From: Isoetes taiwanensis
Taxonomy: Eukaryota; Streptophyta; Lycopodiopsida; Isoetales; Isoetaceae
Length of the DNA: 64,000 nucleotides
Assembly: GCA_021234155.1 (NCBI GenBank)
Contig: JAJEKV010000054.1
Span: 1,587,933 to 1,651,932 of the forward strand
Direction of reading: 5' to 3'
Part shown: piece after piece, positions 35,350 through 47,799 of the stretch
Layout of the letters: the number at the start of each line of letters is the position of its first letter
Numbering within the stretch: position 1 is the first letter of the stretch
Position numbers and translations under genes: made by a program
Notes under the pieces: model-generated
Seen by the model: the letters and a program-made list of their open reading frames with translations, nothing else
What the model was told of the DNA's origin: nothing
Databases searched by the model: none

Positions 35350-36270
35350 AACCTACTGCTGTATTTTATGTTCTTGGCCATGTAGGCGCCTCTTAGAGGC
35401 TGAAACACGTGTACGTCGGCTCGTCATGGAGGGCATAGCAGCCCCTGCGTGACAATGGTTTTATTATTGCCTGCTTTGTGAGGGTTAGGGGTATGACGAG
35501 TCATGCACCCTCTTCCCTCTCCCCAAACCATTCTTCCTCCTGTTTCCTCTGATCTCTCTTCCTCTATTTCCTTAGAGGCAGCACAGGTCAGGCGTCGATC
35601 GAGCCAGGCGATTCCGAGCCATCTTGTAGCCTGACTTGGTCGTGGTCAGGTGCTTCAGTATCCGAAGTTCTCAGCGTTCAAATTTCAATTTTGGTAGGCG
35701 TTACGCACAGGAAGAAGTGGGGCCCTTTTTTGGTGCTTTCACTTTTCCCAGGTTTGAAGTCTTTTAGTGCTTTTCTTATATTACATTGTTAGAGGCTCTT
35801 ATTAATCCACGATACAATTTCTGACAGAGCAAATCCTTATTTAAGCATCATGACTATACCCACATGGGCGAACTCGACCTCCCCTCCTCATCCAACAAAT
35901 CTTTCGGGTATGTTTTTGTAATATCATGCTTTTAATCTCATTTTAACATCTTATTCTCCACTTTTCATCTTTGTTCTCACTTTGTTCTCTGTTTCTCGTC
36001 TTAATAATCTTTATTTATTTTTGTTTTGTTATCTTTGGGGTTAGTTGAATATTTTTAATTAGAATAGTGGATTATAATGGCAAACAGCAAGGATAGAAAT
36101 CCTTCGAGGAGGGCCGGGTGTTAGGAAGTAAGATGTGCAGACATTAAAATAACGAGATGTCTTTGTCGGCGGGCAGAATAAAGGGTGCTTCACGGAATCT
36201 CCATCCAGTAAATCCTGGGGTGGCGAGTTGAAATGTCGCTGGCTTGTAACAATCAGTACGGGCCTTCTTT
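35350..36270. other. No gene recognised; possible element boundary
   Basis: Base composition appears to become richer in G and C from about 35385 (GGCGCC) onward. CT-rich DNA near 35510-35575 resembles a transcript leader. No paired LTR was found on the far side of the 36-43 kb block. Confidence 0.3.
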
Positions 36271-36282
36271 TCATTTCATGAT

Positions 36283-39200
36283 CGAGAACTTCTCGACTTC
36301 GCGTGAGAAGAGAAGTCTGGACTGGCCAACGGAATTGAGATTCGACTCGCGTTGGATACCTGACTACCCAATGTCTTCACATTCTTTTAGAACCTATTGC
36401 GGCCTTCTCGACTCGTGAGTCGAGAATGTGATACCACATAATGGCTCTTTAATATGCGTTAGCGGTGCCTCCACCGATCGAGCCACTCTCCTTGAACCAT
36501 GCTCCTTGAATGTTGCGGGGGGCGCTCGGGGCTGGGTGGAGGGCTCCAGCGACAACAGGTCTTTGGCGCTTTCTCGACTGAGTCGAGAAAGCATGACTCA
36601 GGCTGCACTCTCTAGGCGGCACAGTGATCTCAACCACTCTCCTTCTATCTTCCCTCGGACATTGCGAAGGGAAGTGGTTTGTTGTCTGCGGAGAATATCT
36701 CTAACAACCAATTCTCACAATGTGTGGTGGCTCTGATAAAGGCCCGAGTCTCGCCGAACCTTCTTCCATTAGTGTTAGAGGGGATGGGCTCGGTCAGGTG
36801 GAAACCTCGACAACAACCGCGAGTTGCTGGCTGCTTTACCTAGGCCGTGGTCGAGAAAAGCGCCGACTCTAGTGCACTCTAGAGCTGGCTGGGTGGTCTT
36901 AACGCTCGCCTTCTATCTTCCTCAGGACATTGCGAAGGAAGTGTTTTGTTGTCTGCGGTAATCACCAGCAACCCAATTCTCATGTGTAGTGTGATGGCCT
37001 CTACAGTAAAGACCGTCTCCTTGAACCTTCTTCGTCGAGATATTGCGAGGGGATGGAGCTCTGATTGGGTGAAACCTCTACAACTCCCACGAAACCGAGG
37101 CTTCTTGTATGCATTCTCGGCTCGCCCGAGTCGGGAATGCCTTACCAACAAGGCACTCCATGTGTGTTTCTTGGGAGTTCGGATGGCCAGGCTTGCGGGT
37201 GGGGAAGCTCATGGAAACAGGAAACCAAACGTCTCGACTACTTGGTCGAGAATCATATGACCAATTCTCCACATGTGGGCGCGTTGGCTGTTGGTCGGAG
37301 TGCTCTCCTTGAACTATCTTCGTCGAATATTGCGAAGGGGAGGAGGCCGGTTGAGTGAAACCTCTGTTTCAACCACAGAAACCAGGAGGAAAGCCAAGGC
37401 ACATTCTCTCTAAATCTTGCACTTTCCTATTCTCTGTAGTCCCAAGTGCCTCTAGCTGTCAGGCCTCCTGAACCATCTTCCTGGTATTGCGAGAGGTGGT
37501 TCGGCGGACTAACTTTCTAAGAGGTCATTTGAGCGCATCTCTGGGCCATTACTAGCCCTGATCTATACGACATTTAAATCGCTTGGGTCCATGGCACCTA
37601 AGCAGGCTGACTCTTTACCCAGAATCCAGTATTTCCTTGCCGAGCATCTCAACCTAGAGTAAATCATCTCTCGAAGCTGAAAAATGCCCAGACGAGAAAC
37701 TAACGTCCCGAGCTTATCAGTGAGTTCCATTATTTTAAACACACTCTGGCATGTTCTACAAGCTAAATAACATAGGCATCTCTGAAACTCACCTCTTCAC
37801 CTTGATGATTCCTTGGGCCCTTTGTATCAGGATAGAAACCTCACCCAGTCTTTGCTTCTACAGCCGGTCTCTTCAAGAGTGTATTCGCATCTAATACTCG
37901 TATCAACTGCGGATTCTAAATATCCCTTTTCATAGATGCAATTCTCTAAGCTTCCTACGCAGCTTAGTATGTGAATTCGAAATCAATACCTTTGCAATAG
38001 AATGATGGAAAAACACACCTGCAATGCGACTACACATTATTGGTATTAGGAAGTCGCTAACGTTCGATGATCCTCATTACCGAGTTCCCCAATCTGCGGG
38101 GAAGATAAACTACATCCACTCATAGTCCCTTGATGTCTTGGGTCAATTTCGAAATAGTGTTTAGAGACTAAAACCCGACGTCAATACCCTTAGCCTGCTT
38201 TTCATAAATGATTGCATGTCCTTAAATTCAAGCTAAGAATTACGCCCGATCTTTTTACATGCAGGTCCTGAAACTCACAGCGGAGAAACTTAATTCTGAG
38301 TAAAGTAGAGATGAGGGCATCTGAGACGTGACTCCGTCCAAGCGGAGGATGCTTACCTTGTGGCGTAAGAAGAAAGACAGCTTTGGTGAGCTCACGAGGT
38401 TTCTTGATCCATCCTTTCTTCTTGACATTCTGGATATGGTGATCCATTCTGTCATCGAGGGTAGAGAAACTGACGTGATTCTTGGTGTTATGTCGAGGAG
38501 TATGAAACAGTGGAAGGAAAGATCTGTTTCTACACCAAAGGGACAAGAGCTCGGAGACAAGTACGAAATGGTCAGTCATGAGTTGAAGCATTTAACACAC
38601 ACTACATGTCGAGGTGCGGAAGGTAAGTTCTCCTTTCAAGTGGCGGTTCAGTCATTCTCTCTTGCCCATTTTAATGGCACTAAGTGAACCCGGTGTGGAG
38701 GATGGGGCTGAACTGCATCAGGAGCAGGCCATGAGATTTTAGGTGGGGAAAAAGCATTTCAATAAGAACTATCCATGTGACTCTGGCATACTCTAGGTGG
38801 GAATGGGGGTTATGGTTCATACACAAAGTCCACCAAAACCACAGGAGTAGGGATAGTAGCTGCAGGAGTCGGATAGCTGAGAGACGAAGATATGAGTCGA
38901 GCTCTCCCAAACTCGTCGGATGATGGATCGAGTTTCCACGAGAGAGGGGCCTGAGAAAAATGGGCGTCCTAGCTCAGTGTGTCCGTTAGAATATCACACA
39001 AAATTTCTTTGGTTTGGGAATCGTCTTGTTCAACCTGAGAATTTAATCCATTTTATCTTGAAACAGATGGTGAAACTCTGTTGGATCCAATGCTGGATGT
39101 CAGCTGCCCTGGCGATCAATGATTGATTGATTTGGAAGTCGAGGAAGATCTGGAAGAAGTACGGATTACGGGTTGTAGGCGGTCAGCATTGGTGGGCGTC

Positions 39201-42200
39201 AGTGTGTGCGGGCGGAAGGTGCGCGGATCAGGATGAATATGCCAGTGGAGTTCTTTGGTGAACCCAATGACATGATATTGCTGCCAGAACTTCATGATGA
39301 GTGCAGGCTGGTAGTCGTATCTCCAGATCTTTCCATTCATTCGCGGTGAAATATAAATCTAACATTTGGAGTTATCTGGGTTTCTAGGCCTTTCATGATT
39401 AGAAACCAGTGGCTGGAAAATCGAGGATGTGGAGCTTTTCTGAAACTTCATGATCGAGAAAGGCCGAGATAAAGAAGGTGGACATTCAGTGGGACTTTTC
39501 TGACTCGCGGTCGAAAACCCTCATTTGTCGCTGGGTTTCTCGACTCGCGGTGAAAATCAAAGGATGCGGGCTTCATGAAAAGCCAGTAAAGAAAATTAGA
39601 CTGGGGACTTTCTAGGCTGCGCGGTCGAAGGGCAAGACTACTATTCTTGTTGTTAGGGTGGTATGCTGTAGATGGTATATCGGATCTTTGGTGGTGGGCA
39701 GTGGTTGTCTCAGTACGTCCACAAAAGCGAACTCTCGGATGATGAAACTGTCTGGGATATATTACCTGCTTTGGAGGAGACTGAGGAAGATAGCCGAGGG
39801 AGAGAGAGGAAGAAGAGAGAGACACCCAAGGAGGCGGTCTCGGACCAATGAGGCCTCATTCATGAGGCGGTGCAGGAGAATGGGAGGTGGCGCCTGGGCT
39901 CAATGGATGAGGGTGGTGAAGGACAGCAATGGAGGTGGGCCGGACCCCAGGTTGTTTGACAAACAGTTCATGAAGGGGATCGGGGCTCAGGCAGCAGCTT
40001 GACCTACAAGGCAAAATCTTGGAGGGAATTAATCCTGAGGAAGACCCGAGTTCCTAAATTGCGGGACGCAAAGTTATACCCGCGATTCAGCGTCGCGTTA
40101 GAAGAGGCATCACGGGTTACATGGCGTTGCATCTAATGAATACCATGATTTTGATTATTACAAGGAAGGCTGCCCTTGATGAGAGACATGAAGAATTGAA
40201 CCGTCCCATATCAGCCTACATCAACACCAAGGCAATAACGGTCGAGGCCGCTGCTTTCACACAGGCGATGCTGGCCGTTAGGAAGCTTGGATTGAGGTGT
40301 GGTCCCATTTAAAGTAGATAGCTCCCCCATTTAGTTCTTTTACAGGACCTAGAGGTTTGGTGCACTGGACCCGTGTACTCTTGCCATCATCATGATCGAC
40401 CCTTTTTGTGACTGACATAGGTGGTACAAGGCGATGTCTGGACGCGTGACTGGATACTTCCGGTTTCCTTGTCTTTTTGCATGGGGCAATCAAACAGCTG
40501 TCTCCCAATGAGCCGGTGATATTAACCACCAACGGATGCACTCCATGCTCCCAGACTTGATCAATTTACAGGACAGCTACTTAGAAACTCAAACTTGCCA
40601 ACATAGTTTTGGTTTTGATTTCAAGATCGTGATCGACACGGATGAAGTGGTGGTCTAGGCGTAAATTATCTCGACAAGTTCATGATCTCTCAAAATGATG
40701 GAACCACAGGAGGGGTGGGTTTATGGAGGATGTTCCATGCGATGGACAAAGTCGACCAAAGATGATGCGACCCGGTCCTCATAGAATTCCTATCCGGCCA
40801 AGAGTTATCAAGTACTTCATAACCCGACGGTCGAGGAGATCAGTGTCGGTGGGTATGAATGGCACATTCTCTCGGGGCTATCTTTGTATGGAATAGAGCT
40901 ATATCGGTAGTTGAAATAAGGACATGGATTGAAACCATTCGGTCCTTCTGGATCTGCTGGGCATTTCCAAGGGAGGAAGACAAATCGACGGTAAAGGCGG
41001 CGAGGACGAGGGAGACAAACTGGCCGGAAGGGATGTCGAAGGTTTGGACAGTCTTGAAAACATTCGTGAAAACACGGAATTGAGGTGGTTGCTCTGGTGT
41101 TTACCGACCCTGCTTGAGTCGAAAAACTACATTCAATACCTTTTTCTTTCATTCTAGGCTTCGCGGTCGAGAAAACTCGTTCCTTCGTGGATGTAACTCA
41201 TTTCGAGAATTCGGGTCAACGACTCGGATCCCATTGTCATTTGGCAGCGGTTCACGTCGGGGATAATGAGAATGAAAATCGAGCAAGACAACACTCACGG
41301 CCCGAGAAAAGACACAGAAGATAATGATCCGCATTTGGATCCAGGTGGGCAGTTGAATGACTCAATTGGATCTAGCTGGTCTACCAAGCTTGTAATATTT
41401 GGCGTCAATGGGTATTAGCTCTGGGTACCCGTAAAGGCGTCCACGAGATCACTGAGACCCAATGAAAGCGAGCATAAAATATGGTGTATCAGAGCTAAGG
41501 CTAAGGAAATTGTGTTGATGCACATGCGGGGATTGAAGTGGGCATATGATGTATGGCAAAGAAAAATATTCCAATGTTCTTGAGTGTCTCGGCATTTCAG
41601 TTTGAGGTTTCAAGTTCGTTTAGGGAAAGCGAAGGGTCGGTATGTGAGAGGACCTCGATCCGGCCATCACAAAGGGAAATATAATGGTAAGGCAGGGGTT
41701 TGAGCAATTCGGGACTATGGCAAACACAACACGCTCCTGCTTGCGCCAAAATACAACATTGCTACAGCATGAGCAGAAGAATATGAAGACGGATGGAGGT
41801 GGTTGTCCTTCCGGACTGCAATATCTTGGCCGGAATCCTCTTTGCCATTCTTGTCGTAGGTGTGCTTCCCAGAACTATATCAAAACCTCACGGGCCGATC
41901 AGGCAAGCCGTCGCGTATAGACGACAAATACTTTGGTAGACAAGAAAGAGTGACTGCTGGGTGGTCAGTGTGTAGAATATTGTAATCGAGCGTGAACACA
42001 TGTATTGACCATTTTGTAATGAATATACTTGTATGAGTTTTCGATGCTGCAAATGCAGTCGAAGGCATCCTCTCTGTTGATGAAAACCATTTGTATGTTT
42101 GATTGTGTCCTTTGGATGCGGCCACAATCTATTATGATAATCTTGTACATTGGGTTTCTGGGCCTTTCTCTCGACCATGAGTGAAGCATCTTCTTCGTTG

Positions 42201-42300
42201 GCGAAAGCATTGTATGCTTGATGTGTGATTGGATACAACATAGGCTAATGAGTATGGTTGTACTTTGACTTTACGGGCCTTTCTCGACTCGCGAGTGAAA
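36283..42300. repeat. Dispersed palindrome family, half-site TTTCTCGACTCG
   Basis: The best examples are 36405-36426 (TTCTCGACTC, 2-base spacer, perfect complement), 36568-36592 (12-base perfect arms GCTTTCTCGACT around one base), 37111-37140 (14-base arms with two G/T-compatible mismatches) and 37232-37251 (TCTCGAC arms, 6-base spacer). Weaker copies lie near 36285, 36850 (half), 39496, 39537, 39610, 41157, 42165 and 42281. I do not see this motif elsewhere in the window. Possible meanings are a hairpin in an RNA, a protein-binding site, or a small mobile palindrome. Confidence 0.7.
36470..37500. repeat. Degenerate tandem array, unit about 262-290 bp
   Basis: A phrase of the form CTCCTTGAACCTTCTTCG, then a GATATTGCGAGGGG-like piece, then GGTGAAACCTC and ACAAC recurs. 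Its GAACC core lies at 36494, 36756, 37023 and 37311, with a shorter last copy at 37470; spacings are 262, 267, 288 and 159 bp. Another phrase, CCTTCTATCTTCC with GGACATTGCGAAGG and TTGTTGTCTGCGG, occurs at 36641 and 36909, 268 bp apart. Short palindromes sit about 75-95 bp after several GAACC cores. No frame spans the array, so it looks non-coding. Confidence 0.75.
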
Positions 42301-42880
42301 CCTCCTCATCAGTTTGACTAATGGCCAGTAATTGTTAATCATGCTCTCCTTGCTCAGTGGTTGAGCCTGGTCAGGACCTGACAGGATCGCTCGAGGCATC
42401 AGGAGACCGCTTGACCCCGGGATCGCTCAAGGCGGAAATCTGGATGCAGCACGGATCCCAATCCGCTTCGCTCCTGCTGGCCTTTGCGGGACGGTTGCTC
42501 GCCCGAATTGGGAAGTTTTGCTCGCCTACACCACAGGGATAAAACGGTGAAGAACAAAGAGACGGTCAGCAACAAAGCATCTTGCAAGCATTGCATAGCA
42601 ACATCACGGAGGGTGGGGAAGGGAGCATAATGCGATGAAAATTGCGGGAGCGAGTGGAAGTCGGGTGGGCGGCGGTAGCTCAGAGGCACCTCCACGTGAG
42701 GCATTCCGCTCTGGGTTGCCCCCAAAGACTGGGCGCCAGAAGCGCCACAAGTTAATCCCACAAGGTTGGACCACCTACGAGATGATGTAAGCTGTGTTAA
42801 TGACCAAGACCACCATAGTCTCTGCGTCCAGATGTAAATACATTGTATCCTATTCAATTTATTAATAAAAATTCTTTTTC
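37510..42880. other. Unassigned block, possibly a large decayed element
   Basis: The DNA seems more GC-rich than its neighbours and has the palindromes described separately. Plus-strand frames at 38328-38687, 39658-40002 and 40121-40312, and minus-strand frames at 38202-38591 and 41888-42241, show no domain I recognise. ATGGTGTATCAGAGCTAAGG at about 41481 is close to the TGGTATCAGAGC primer-binding site used by many plant LTR retrotransposons, but two bases are inserted. An AATAAA with T-rich flank near 42862-42880 could end a plus-strand transcript. Together these hint at a retroelement without proving one. Confidence 0.3.
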
Positions 42881-45800
42881 AACTACATCTTTGGTTTAAA
42901 ACTTTAATGAATTTTGCTGTTTGATTTAAAACATTTGTTCTAGGCTCATGACCTAGGAAGGCTTTGAACCAAGCTTCGGTTCCAGTTTATTCAAAAATTA
43001 AATTTGGACCAGTTTTGGATTGGGGTGCTACTTTTATATAGCAAATTATTAGGGTTTGAAAAAATGAGAATAGATAAGTCCCTTTGTTAAATACGACATA
43101 GGCCATTGTAGAGCGGAATAAAGAGAATGATTTTAACATGAGAGAGAACATGCAGTAGAGAATTCGTTAGTGCAAGCAAACTTCTCTAAATCTTCGAGGC
43201 ATAAAAGCCCATTTGGAGTTAACTGAAAACTGCTAAAGGATTGCATTTAGAAATTGTACAGCGAATTTATTTTTGATCAACAAAACACACACTGGTTCAA
43301 AACAGCAGCAAAAAGCATACATAATTGTATTTTGCCATGCGTACATTGCCATCAACATAACTGAATGCCTAAACAATCTCTATAAAAGCAAAAAGAATAG
43401 AAGGTGACCTTAGAGTAGAATTTGGAAATACTAAAATGGTGGATACAAAAGTGTTCAAAAAGAAAATTTCAGGTTAGGCGACAAAATCAATGGATCAGCA
43501 TGCCTTTTAGGTACTTCAAGAAACCGAGCGGGTTCAAGGCACGTATTCTGCCAAATGGTTCTATTACCCAATAGCAATGGTGAGGCCAAAGGAAGTGTCA
43601 ATATAAAAACCATTAAAGAAGGCAGCTCAATGTCATTGCAAAGCAGAAGCTTACTCTGAGCCATGTCAGATCGAGGGAACATAAATTTCTTCTCTTACAA
43701 TACTTTCTCTTCAATATTTAGATGTGCTGCAACTTCTAGAATATTTAGATGTGTAATCACACGTTATTACCTTTGTTGCACATACTAGATGCGCCTTACA
43801 GAAAACTGATAAAAGTGAATCTCAGAGCAGGACACAGGTTACCTTGTACAGATACAAGTAGGACGGATGTACTCCTCCATAGATAGAATGAGCAATAAAA
43901 AATATAAAGTAAAACAAAAAGGAAATGAATTGTCGAAAATCGAAGACATGTACTAAAATATCTTGAGCTTTGGCTTGCCCTGTTTCGAGGCGGGAAAGAC
44001 ACTTAGAAGCGGGGAGTAAATGTCAAATAAAAAGCGGACATCATTGCCCTAAACATTGAAGCTAAAGTGAGGAAGATTTACAATGACTCATGAGACCTTG
44101 TAAATCACCGGATGCTGCACTTCTCAACTCATACAAAGATATAAGCCCAGCTTTCCATGTTACCGCTTGAAGTCTTAATGCAGGCCTCTGAAGCAATGGC
44201 AAGGTGTGCGGAAATCAAGTACAAATAGCTGAATGAAAATTAGATGCAATAAGGAGGAGATTCTATTGGAAAGAAAAAGGAGATTCGTGAGGGAAAACAC
44301 GATAAAAAAATGAGCGAACTCAGCACAAAATGAATGTCTTTACTCGTGAAATAGAGATCTCTGTTTCCTTTTGTGAGGAGATAGGCATTGCCATGAAAAT
44401 AAGCTACGGATTAAGTATACTCTCATATAAGGCAGAATGGAATGTAAACTGTAAGTAAGATAAAAAATGCACGGGCAAAGAAGGTCGGATCGGAGAGAAT
44501 ACAAAAGGCAAAGAGAGCGCCAAAAACCAGTACACGTCTCCCATCACCATTACTCGAGGGATTGCTCTTGCTCTAAGCTCCCTCCGATCCTCTCCCTTTT
44601 CTACAAATCCTAAGAAGGAAGGCATTAAAATGGCCAGCCATCATCAAAGATAGATCCTCCCAAAAGCAAACGTTCAAGTCCTCTCATTTAGCTATTTGGG
44701 TTGAGAGGCAAGGGAAAGACAAGCAGAAAAGATAGGTATCGTGAACCCGAGTTTTTGCTTCAAGAAAGTCACACCACGAAAGGCTGTAAGCATGAAAGAG
44801 AATGGGCGAAGTAAGTAGATAGAATTGATTTTGCAAGACCAAAAGATCAAGAACGACCCATACAATGAGCTAGTAAAACCATTATGCCTCTAAACAATTT
44901 CAAGGGAAAAAACTTTGCAGCAAAGATATACTAAATAATCAGCAATAAATAACTTTTGTGAAGAATATCGTGGTGAATGCACCAAGATGTATATAGCTAC
45001 AGCTTGAAAGAAAAAAAATTAATTGCTTTTTTTTATATTCTAATGTGGACCTTAAAATAATGCAATTTGAACCTTTTATGTGTGATATGAACCATCTATT
45101 TGTAGGGATAATATCTCAGCCGTAAATGTTCAATGAAGTAATATGCATTCTGCGGCATTTTGCAATAGGTTAATAACTTCTTGGCACGGGAAGGCAGTGA
45201 AGGTATTGGGTTCATAAGGCATGTCAGGCACCAGAAACTTTGAAGATCCAAAACGTAAAGGCAAGATTGTGTTTTTTTTGTTCTCTCAGGCTTAGACGTT
45301 TTGAATACATGAAGATTTAGGAGATGGCATAGAATCATGAAGAGAAAAATTATATGTTTTGTATGGTGGTTAAAGAAAATAAAGCGCAAAAATAATGGTG
45401 AGGATATCCTTGAAAAAAAATGAAATAGGAATGGCCCTCGTTTTAGCGACCATCTTGAGCGATTCCAGATCTTCCATATGAGATACTTCACTGTTCTTTA
45501 TCATAGAGATAGGTACTCGTGTGGCTAGCTGATCAGAGAAAACGTTGATCTATGGGAGCAATTGTTCATTCATTGTGATCTATGGAAGCAATTGATCATT
45601 CATTGATTCTTCCCTGATGACATATTTACCCCAATATTTTTAGCTAGAATAGAATAAAAATTAAAGGTGAATGTGGTAGGAACTTGGCTAGACAAATTTG
45701 TGATGGGAGGCCTCAAATTGACTGGGGTATTCCGCTCATTTTTGAAGTTAATGATTGGCCCAGCGAAAGTTCGATTAATTGTGAAATATAGCGTTGATGT

Positions 45801-47560
45801 GAAGCGGGTAGGGTATGAGGAGCGAAGGGAAAGGATCACGGCTCCACTATTTCCTTGAGAAATGGATCAAAAATCGAAAAAGAGCTGATTAAGTTCGGGT
45901 ACAAATTTCAATCGGGAAAAGTCGATTAGATCACGGCGGATAAGTAAACACTATTGCGTATTAAATAGGAGCAAATCATCGAAACAGGAGCGAAGGAAAT
46001 ATTCTCGAAATTCATAAAAAAAAGCATTTAAAATGAAATTGTAAAAGGCTTTAAAGTGTATTTTATCCCCCAAAAAAAAACCTTGAATCAACTCATTTTT
46101 GTACCGAAAATTGATTATGTCGTGATACTTTTCTAACAATTATTTTCCTGAAGTATTTTTAGAGGAACCTCTAATTTAAGAGAAATATCTCTTTTAAACA
46201 AAAAGATTAGTGAAGTCACATCAATAAAGCTCATTTAACTATTCATTGTATGTGACATTGTGAGTGTTGTAGCGATTTTGCTTCTTAAATCGGTGAAGGG
46301 CTGTAATGCAGCTGCGGTGAAAAAACACTCATTATTTTTCTCATGTTATAAAAAATCATTCTCATTTTCTTTGTAGAGGTTGCCTCCTAGCCTTGAAGGT
46401 ACATCATTACCTCGAGAACATAATCGTGTAGTTGCATTTCTCTGTATCTTAAATCTTAGGGAGGCTACTTTGCCCCTTATAAAAAAGGTAGAAATTGGAG
46501 CCACTGGGTTTGCTCCTTATCTTATCCTTCAGGTTCCTTAAATGATCTGCATAATAAATCTTTGAACTTGAACAAACTCCTCCAGCTCTAGTTTTAGGCA
46601 ACGATCTGGATATAAGCGGCAAATAATAAATAACATGGTGCACAAACTTGTGTTTCTCTACTTTGAGGTCTTGTCAATTTTCACTCTTGCATATGGCTTT
46701 TTAACCCGAACTTTTTGCTTTACCTTTTGTGTGGTGCTTTCCTCACCGGAACTTCGCCTAGTGCGCACTTTTCTTTTCTTTGGTTCCGCATGGCTGGATC
46801 TTCCAGCCCCTCTTGGGTTTCTTTTGCTTCTTTGCTCTTGATTCCCTCTGTGGACTTCCTTCTTCTTTATCCACGACTAGAACTACTAACAATGGGGCTT
46901 TATTTCTTCATCTTCCCCTCATGCTCCGGACTCCTTTGAATGGAAGAAGTCACCTCCTTGTATTTGGAACAAACTTCCCCTTTGTATAGGTAGCAGCTAG
47001 GCTTTACAATTCTTTATTCTGTAATAGATGTAGCATGAGGTTGCAGTTTGTAATTTGAAAATGGTGTGCTTTGAAGCTCTGGGATGTCTTGAGCAGCCTC
47101 CCTGCCTGTCTATTAGTAACTGAGATAGTTCCTTGATGGCACCGGGTCTTGAGCCAACATGTCTTGTGTGGCTTTTTGCTTGTGCAAGAAAGTCAAACTA
47201 CTGTATTTTCCCCCTGCTCCCCTTGTGACAAATTATTGGGTTTGAAAATTTTCATAAACTGCAGGCTCGGTGATATATAACTTCCTGGCGGATGAGGCAC
47301 ACATTTTCAGTGCTTTTGGAGTTTTCTTAAAGTGCGTCTTGCACATGGAAAAGTTTTTGTTAATAAAACAGACATTGAAATGTATTCTGGAATAAAAGGT
47401 ACTAAAAAGTAAGCTTAAGCTAGGCATATATACGACGATTTAAACAAAAATATGTTTGTGGCAAGTAAGCTTTTTTGTGCAAATTAAGCTCAAATAGTCA
47501 ACAAAAGAGGTACTTTTAAATTACAATTAGCCCTCTTAGCATTAAAGTCTTAAACTCGTT
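42880..47560. other. No gene recognised
   Basis: AT-rich DNA with short frames. A 30 bp phrase (TGATCTATGGGAGCAATTG and following bases) is duplicated in tandem at 45546 and 45576. The overlapping plus-strand frames at 46635-46989 are hydrophobic and low in complexity, with no motif. Confidence 0.35.
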
Positions 47561-47572
47561 TGTGATCTCACA

Positions 47573-47760
47573 GTGTATTCCGAAAGACACATTTACTTGT
47601 TTTAAAAGGCAAAGTGTATTCCGGAATACACTCTTGATTCGGAGACCAGTGTAGAATACACTTGCACTTTAAAAAGTATATCGGAAGAGTATTGAATACA
47701 TGGCAAAGTGTGTTCAGATACTGTTGCATTTTGAAAGTTCCGGAATATACTTTTGTTGTC
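47573..47760. repeat. Cluster of palindromes around TTCCGGAA
   Basis: A perfect 18-base palindrome GTGTATTCCGGAATACAC lies at 47614-47631. Related pieces occur at 47573-47590 (GTGTATTCCGAAAGACAC), 47649-47661 (GTGTAGAATACAC) and 47737-47750 (GTTCCGGAATATAC). Two copies of GGCAAAGTGT precede such motifs. The cluster could be a small satellite or the subterminal region of a transposon. Confidence 0.7.
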
Positions 47761-47799
47761 GAGAATAAAAGTGATTCAGATATTGATGTCAAGATATAA

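Noticed and set aside
36405-37251. Palindromes considered as a CRISPR array
   Set aside because: Spacing is irregular, repeats vary in length, no cas-like genes are present, and the window is eukaryotic.
41481-41500. TGGTGTATCAGAGC as part of a tRNA gene
   Set aside because: No cloverleaf or B-box-like sequence surrounds it; a damaged primer-binding site is the better reading.
36000-42880. Organelle DNA insertion or endogenous large-virus segment
   Set aside because: No organellar or viral gene could be recognised; palindromes and GC content alone are not enough.
46635-46989. Overlapping hydrophobic frames as a membrane protein gene
   Set aside because: Three frames overlap, composition is low in complexity, and there is no start context, splice signal or family motif.
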